Of a stretch of 64,000 nucleotides of DNA, positions 58,724-64,000 are shown one piece after another. Position 1 is the first letter of the stretch; the number at the start of each line of letters is the position of its first letter. The notes under the pieces were generated by a model. The model did not search any database. It worked only from the letters and a program-made list of their open reading frames with translations, and was not told the origin of the DNA. A program made the translations under genes and the position numbers. Origin of the DNA: Manihot esculenta (taxonomy: Eukaryota > Streptophyta > Magnoliopsida > Malpighiales > Euphorbiaceae); the NCBI RefSeq assembly GCF_001659605.2, contig NC_035161.2, positions 1,674,001 through 1,738,000 of the forward strand. The letters run 5' to 3'.

Positions 58724-58728
58724 TTTTC

Positions 58729-60160
58729 TATAAAGAATAATTTTTAAAAAATAATATATTTTCTATTATTTAATTATATATATAATATTAGCGAAGATTT
58801 TTAAATTATAAAAATAACTAATGTTGTGAAATCCGATCCGATTAATAAACCAATGAAAATAAAAGGTTAGGAGTTTAAAGTTTAAGCAGAGTCAAATTGT
58901 TGAATCGATAGTATATTATTAAATAAATATTATAAAATTAATAATAATAATTAATGGTTTTGTATATTTCTATAAATAACTATTAAAATAACTTTACTAA
59001 ATTTTAAAATTCATATATTTTTAAAAAATAATTTAAAACTTTATATAATTATTTTCAATTATATCTGATAAAGAAAATTTTAAAATTAAAATTTATAATA
59101 ACGAATGAATAATAAATATTATCATATTAAAATTATATAAATCATCTAAACAAAAATTTATGTATTTTTTAATCAATATGAGATGATAAAATAATGTAAT
59201 AATGTAATTTAACTAATAAAATAAATAATTAATAATATCAATTATTTAAATTATTATTATTATTTCTTTCATGTTGGTAGTGGTGACATAAGCATTGAAA
59301 ACAATTTACTATAGATCAATTGTTGAAAAACTAATTGAGAAAGCAAGTACCCTGTAAGGTGTTGAGATGTCAGATGTTGGCCAAAAGTCTAGGGATCGAT
59401 TTCTGAGTAATCGAACCATTTCTTTTTTACTAAAACAAAATCTATCTACCAGCGTAATTCAACTCGAGTATCGACTCGATCTTCATTTATAAAATCGAGC
59501 TTGAATTCGATTTGATTTTTATTTATAAATTCAAACTCAATTTATAAAATAAATATTAAATTTGAGTTTAAATTTATAATAAACTCATTTATCAAATTAA
59601 CAAATGAATTCAAACTTAATGTAAAAATTTCAAATTTAAACTCATTTAAATTTAAATTTAATTTTAATTATATTATAAATAAGTTTAATATCATTCAAAT
59701 TTATTTAAATTATAAATAAATTTAAATTAAAAATTAAATTTAAATTATAAAATTATTAAAAAATTATTAAATTAAATTTTTTTATTTAATTAAAATCTCT
59801 AGTATTCAAAACGGGGAGACTTTTAATTTTTTTATTAGTCATCTGCTATCTACATATTGTTGAAGATTTTTCTTATCTTATTAATTAACTAGAGTTAATT
59901 GAGAGCATTATTTTGAAACGTGAAAATAGTTTATATGTAAAAAAATAATAAAATATTTTTTTGGATTACTTAAATTTTCAAATTTTAATTTAAAAATTTA
60001 ATTAAAATTACAGTCAAAGTTAATTGGCTAAAATAACAATAATAAATAAATAACTTTGTCCGTGAGATTTGGCTCCAAACATAAATCTTTATGAAGAGTT
60101 TTCGCCAAACATCATAATTTATTTTCTAAAAAAAAAAAAAAAAATTAAAACAAAAAACTC
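58729..60160. other. AT-rich intergenic DNA
   Basis: No gene supported. Extremely AT-rich; 59460-59760 has repeated AAATTTAAA and CTCGA words that look like an old MITE. An A-run lies at 60129-60144. Confidence 0.65.
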
Positions 60161-60489
60161 GTGACATTGCCAAACAACATGAAACTTTTTTTTTTTTCAA
60201 TTCTCCGTCGATCAGTTCAAAGAATGAACTCAGTTCCAAGAATACAACACAGAGAGCAGCAGAATCAATTCATAGGCAAAAACAACCAGGGATTCACATT
60301 TCATCTTTCCCTGCTCTACAGCTTATTAGAGAACATTCGAAGGTTCAAAATACTCGTAAAATTAAAGATTAAAACTACAACATATGAAACATGCGAGTAT
60401 AAAAAAAGTCATGAGAACATTCACAAAGCCCTTGATTCTAAAAGTGATTATTATATATTCTTTACCCACAAGCTTGAAAAAGGAGGGTG
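60161..60489 (-). other. Probable 3'UTR of the AKINbeta gene
   Basis: Directly downstream of the stop codon on the minus strand, moderately AT-rich, no other feature. Its end is not determined. Confidence 0.5.
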
Positions 60490-60810
60490 CTACCGTTTGA
60501 CAGGCTTATAAAGCACAACAGTTACAAATTTGGACTGGAATCTATGAGTCAGTCCCAAAGCAACTAGAGACTGGGATGCCCATCCTTTCTCTATAAAAAG
60601 GTGGTTGAGCACAACATGTTGGGGCTTCGATGATGAAGAATCTTCATTTGAATTCTCCATATCGAGGACTGTAAGATGTAGCTGTTGTGGAACAACTAAC
60701 GGCTCTTTGGCAAAATCTTCCTCGGTCGGAAATGACTGACCATAAGTGGAGTCTGGAGAAGGTGGAACCTCAAATTCAGCCACGCTATCTAGGTTTTCTG
60801 GCACATTGTT
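60490..60810 (-). CDS. SnRK1/AMPK beta subunit (AKINbeta), last exon
   Basis: 106 codons plus stop, starting after the acceptor CTGCTAGCAG (60811-60820) with N-N-V-P-E-N-L-D-S-V-A-E-F-E and ending LYKPVKR (stop 60490-60492). PPSPDSTYGQSFPTEEDFAK, LVVPQQLHLTVL and PQHVVLNHLFIEKG with SLVALGLTHRFQSKFVTVVL form the C-terminal ASC domain, which in this family binds the SnRK1 kinase and gamma subunits in energy signalling. The N-terminus and carbohydrate-binding domain must lie in exons to the right, outside the window. The exon is undamaged. Which beta paralogue (1 or 2) is not settled. Confidence 0.88.
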   Translation of the reverse strand, partial: NNVPENLDSVAEFEVPPSPDSTYGQSFPTEEDFAKEPLVVPQQLHLTVLDMENSNEDSSSSKPQHVVLNHLFIEKGWASQSLVALGLTHRFQSKFVTVVLYKPVKR

Positions 60811-63800
60811 CTGCTAGCAGTAACAAAACAGTTTCAGTAAACAAACATATTGACATTCTACCTTCTTGCGTGGCATTAAAAAATAATGTTCCATGGAACA
60901 AAACAAGTTTAATGAGTCCTTTATTCATTGAAATTATAGTCTTTTGTAACTGCTCATATTAGAAGGATTTCTACGAATTATAACTAAATATGATTATGCA
61001 AAAATAAAAGTAAGCAGGATACACGACACCACTTCCTAAGAATTCAAAATGACTTGGCAGAAGAAGATATACAAGTACAAAGATAATACCAATTGGAGAA
61101 CAGTTTCACCGGTAAAAATACAGCACGCAAGTTAATCAGCCAGGTTATAAGGAAAAAGAAATTCATGGTAGCTAGCTACATTAAACCAGCTCAACCCTAG
61201 TTCTCTGATTATTGTTTGCTAGTTCAAGCCTAATTGAAATCAACTACATAAACATACAACTAAAATGTAGCCATATCCTCGTTGCTAGTGTCCCTATAAT
61301 TTAATGGAGCACAAACTTGCTATTTGGGGCGTTCTGATGAGACCATCAAGGCACAATTCTTCTACTACTATGCTTTATTTCTTCACTGTCTACACCAGGT
61401 TTTCAAAATGTTCAGAGTTTGAAATAAGGAGTTCGGGGCCAGAAGCAAATTTGCAGCAATATAGAGAGAAAATAAGGATGCAAAGGTGCACAACGGTACA
61501 GAGAATCTGCTCAGAGGTTTAGCAATCCTCCAATTACCAACAGTTGAAAACATATAAAGCTTGTTTCATAAATGTCACATTGGCCCCTCAATTTGCAATT
61601 GCTTTTTAGTTGGAAGATAAATAGAGGGTTTTTTACACCACAGCACCAGTAATTCCAATCCACAGCCACCATCAACAGCACCTACTCTATCAACCTTGCA
61701 TCACAACTGGCACTAGTATATCACTTGACCCACTCAATGCGAAAGAAGCATAGGCAGGCTAAGTAGAGCAGTAGTAGTTGGTCTCAGGGGACTGTTATTT
61801 TGGAGGGAGAATTGATTATGAGTTGTAGGTGGTTAGGAGAAGTCAAAGATGGTTATAGGACCTGATGTGATAGGCAGTTATTGTAACTAGTATAAATAGT
61901 GAAGCATACATGTAGAAGAGATTATCTGGAAATTGAATGCAGTATCACATATTTCACTCTTCTCTCCATCTTTCCAACTATATTCTACACTATTCTCCTT
62001 CCTCTACAAGAGAATACCTGTTCTGTTTAGTTGAAACCCTAATTCTATGGCTGCTGCTGACAATTTGCATTCAGAATTTTTGAAGAATAACTACCGTAGC
62101 ACTTGCAAACATAAATTTGTTTGACTAAATTTGACCAACACAAACCATACCTTCTTTGGTCAAGTGAATAGATAGAGAACTACATATTTCTTGCTACTAA
62201 ACAAGCTCTAGGTGATGTAGAACCAAGATGAATAACCATAGAAGATAAGCAACAATTTTAAAATTTTATTAATTCTCAAAATCATTTGTCAATATCAATA
62301 ATAATAAGCTCTTTTAAAATATTTAGATGATATAGGTAATTATTGTATGATAAATAGCCCTATTAGTACTACAATTAGGTATAACAAAATAAGAAAAGAT
62401 TAAAACCAACACTAACTAGGAAATACTAAACCTAGTTACCTCTTAAATATTCCTAAAAAATAAAAATCTGAACATCTTAATTTTGCAATGAAAAATTAAA
62501 TCAACATCAATCTTAAAATGAGTCTTCCTTGATTGCATCATTTTCCACTGATAGAAGAAAACTCAACCTTAAGTTTTGTAGTCCTGAAAAATAAGGAATG
62601 GATTTAATTGATGAAAAAAATAATGGATGGTAGCAATAACATTGAAATGAAGAACTCTATTCTTTTTGTCACATCCTTGAAAAGATCTAAACATATAAAC
62701 TTAGTCACAATTACTGTTGAAAGGCTCTTAATCTAATAGAAACAAAAGACTTAACCACATCTTCAATTTCCATTGTTGTCTCCATGGCTTGATTTTCCTC
62801 CTTCCCTAGTATACATTCCCCAAGCTTTCCTTGCTCATTCTCAGCAGCTTCTTTCTCTAGAATAGGTTCTTCCAACTCAATCTTATTATTTCGATTTCAA
62901 CATGCAAAGGATTAAGCATGGTTTCAAATTGCGGTTGCAACCACAAAATGTTAAAACAGGCCTATCACAGTCATAACGTAACGGTAAAAGCCTGCTACTA
63001 CGCTTTTTTTTTTTTGAAAATTTTGCAAAGTCAATGAAATTAGCAATTATTTAAAGATATTAATTAAAACGAAATTATATAACTCAATAATAAATATAAA
63101 TGTATTAAATAAACACAAAATCCATAATTTTTAAAAATCCTACATAATAACCAACCTCAACTACCACTAGAATGAGTGTTTAGCATTTACATTATGCAAA
63201 ATCATTTACATTATTCGAAGAACACTACATTTTAATTTAAGGGCATGTACTTTTTATACTTTCTACATATTTTTCATAATTTTTTAATCTTGTAAATTCT
63301 ACATTTATATTTTATACTTAACACTTAGGTACCATTTATTATAACTTATAAGAACATAAAACTTAATTTAATAATTGGTAGTAATGATATTAGGTTATAA
63401 TTATAAACTTCAAAAGTTCTAAAATTCCAATTTAACACTCTAACTCCTAATTATTTTTATTTATACATTCACTAAAAATTAAAAAAATTCAAAAATATCT
63501 AAAAAATTGGTGAAAAAATAAGAAAATAAACTTAAATTCTAAATTTCTAATTTAAGTTATCTAGTATTCTAACTTCTAATTATCTTTACTTATGAATTCA
63601 CTAAAAATGATTAAAAAATATCTAAAAATTGTTAACAAATAACAAAAGCTAACCTTTTGCACAATAGAACTTCAAAACCACTTAGTATCTTGGATGATTT
63701 GAGCTCTTCAACACAAGAATTTGTAGAAATATTGATTAATAGCACTTGAAATGTCTTAAATTTGAGTGAAACTTTAGAGAAAGTAGAGAGAAATAAGAAA

Positions 63801-64000
63801 AAGGGTGAACTCTGGCTTGGGAGGAAAGTGGAGGGCTTCAAAATGTGAAGAGAAAAATGTCTTCTATATTCAATAATTCATACACCACATGCAAGCTGTC
63901 TCCTCCTGCAGCAATTTTAAAGATCTACCCATCAAATGAAAGTAACTGCCATTATGGCCATTAAGTCGTGACCTACAATGATCATGACCGTTGTATGACG
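60811..64000 (-). other. Intron of the AKINbeta gene, reaching the window edge
   Basis: I found no further exon of the family (no carbohydrate-binding-domain words), so the intron exceeds 3.19 kb, or the gene is truncated. Within it, 61790-62040 looks like a retrotransposon LTR (CTAGTATAAATAGTG, then CT-rich). 62750-62900 has an open minus-strand piece (ELEEPILEKEAAENEQGKLG) of unknown origin. 62920-63010 has GCGGTTGC words like a hAT MITE. The last 400 bases are unrecognised. Confidence 0.6.

Overview
The window looks like a dicot plant nuclear chromosome. The evidence is a spliced ATG13 gene, the last exon of an SnRK1 beta-subunit (AKINbeta) gene, fragments of ribosomal protein eL18 and a PARN-like nuclease, and dense plant-type LTR retrotransposons primed by initiator Met-tRNA. 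A Euphorbiaceae genome such as cassava is a guess from the style of the repeats, not a demonstrated assignment. Only the two ends hold host genes. About 45 kb of the middle is retrotransposons nested inside one another.

Layout. ATG13 lies on the minus strand at 1.67-7.98 kb: three coding exons, a 5'UTR intron, and a 3.6 kb intron carrying a small TRIM-like element. A Ty1/copia element with deleted RT lies at 9.56-13.37 kb (minus). Element A, a Ty3/gypsy chromovirus (plus), spans 13.47-30.32 kb and is split inside RNase H by element B (19.02-26.33 kb), a coding-defective relative with nearly identical 2551-bp LTRs. Both the copia and A sit in a very old copia remnant whose RT is still readable at 30.6-31.2 kb. 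A probable solo copia-type LTR lies at 33.32-34.86 kb. AT-rich sequence follows, with a 245-bp GC-rich island and a 351-bp tandem duplication.

From 37,995 to 58,723 I read one minus-strand LTR element, E, with a Tat/Retand-type primer site. It is non-autonomous and carries fragments of an eL18 gene and a PARN-like gene. Inside it sits solo LTR D. Inside D sits nearly complete chromovirus C (42,948-55,143), and inside C's 3' LTR sits solo LTR B2. Each of these four steps has an exact 5-bp target-site duplication (ttttc, gtgat, tcctc, cgtag), so the insertion order is E, D, C, B2. A 0.5-kb hAT-like MITE lies in E's internal region. The last exon of the AKINbeta gene is at 60.49-60.81 kb (minus); the rest of the window to the right is its intron, with the upstream exons outside.

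The most unusual signal is a 13-bp odd palindrome, arms TTCGGC/GCCGAA around one variable base. It occurs in two clusters in every gypsy LTR here, one upstream of the TATA box and one in the transcribed part. It recurs, together with a shared GAGACGAAAGTCC-type motif, in the unrelated-looking copia-type LTR at 33.8 kb. Other points of interest are a perfect hairpin just before the polypurine tract in A, B and C, and three premature stops in A and C that all look like CAG to TAG changes.
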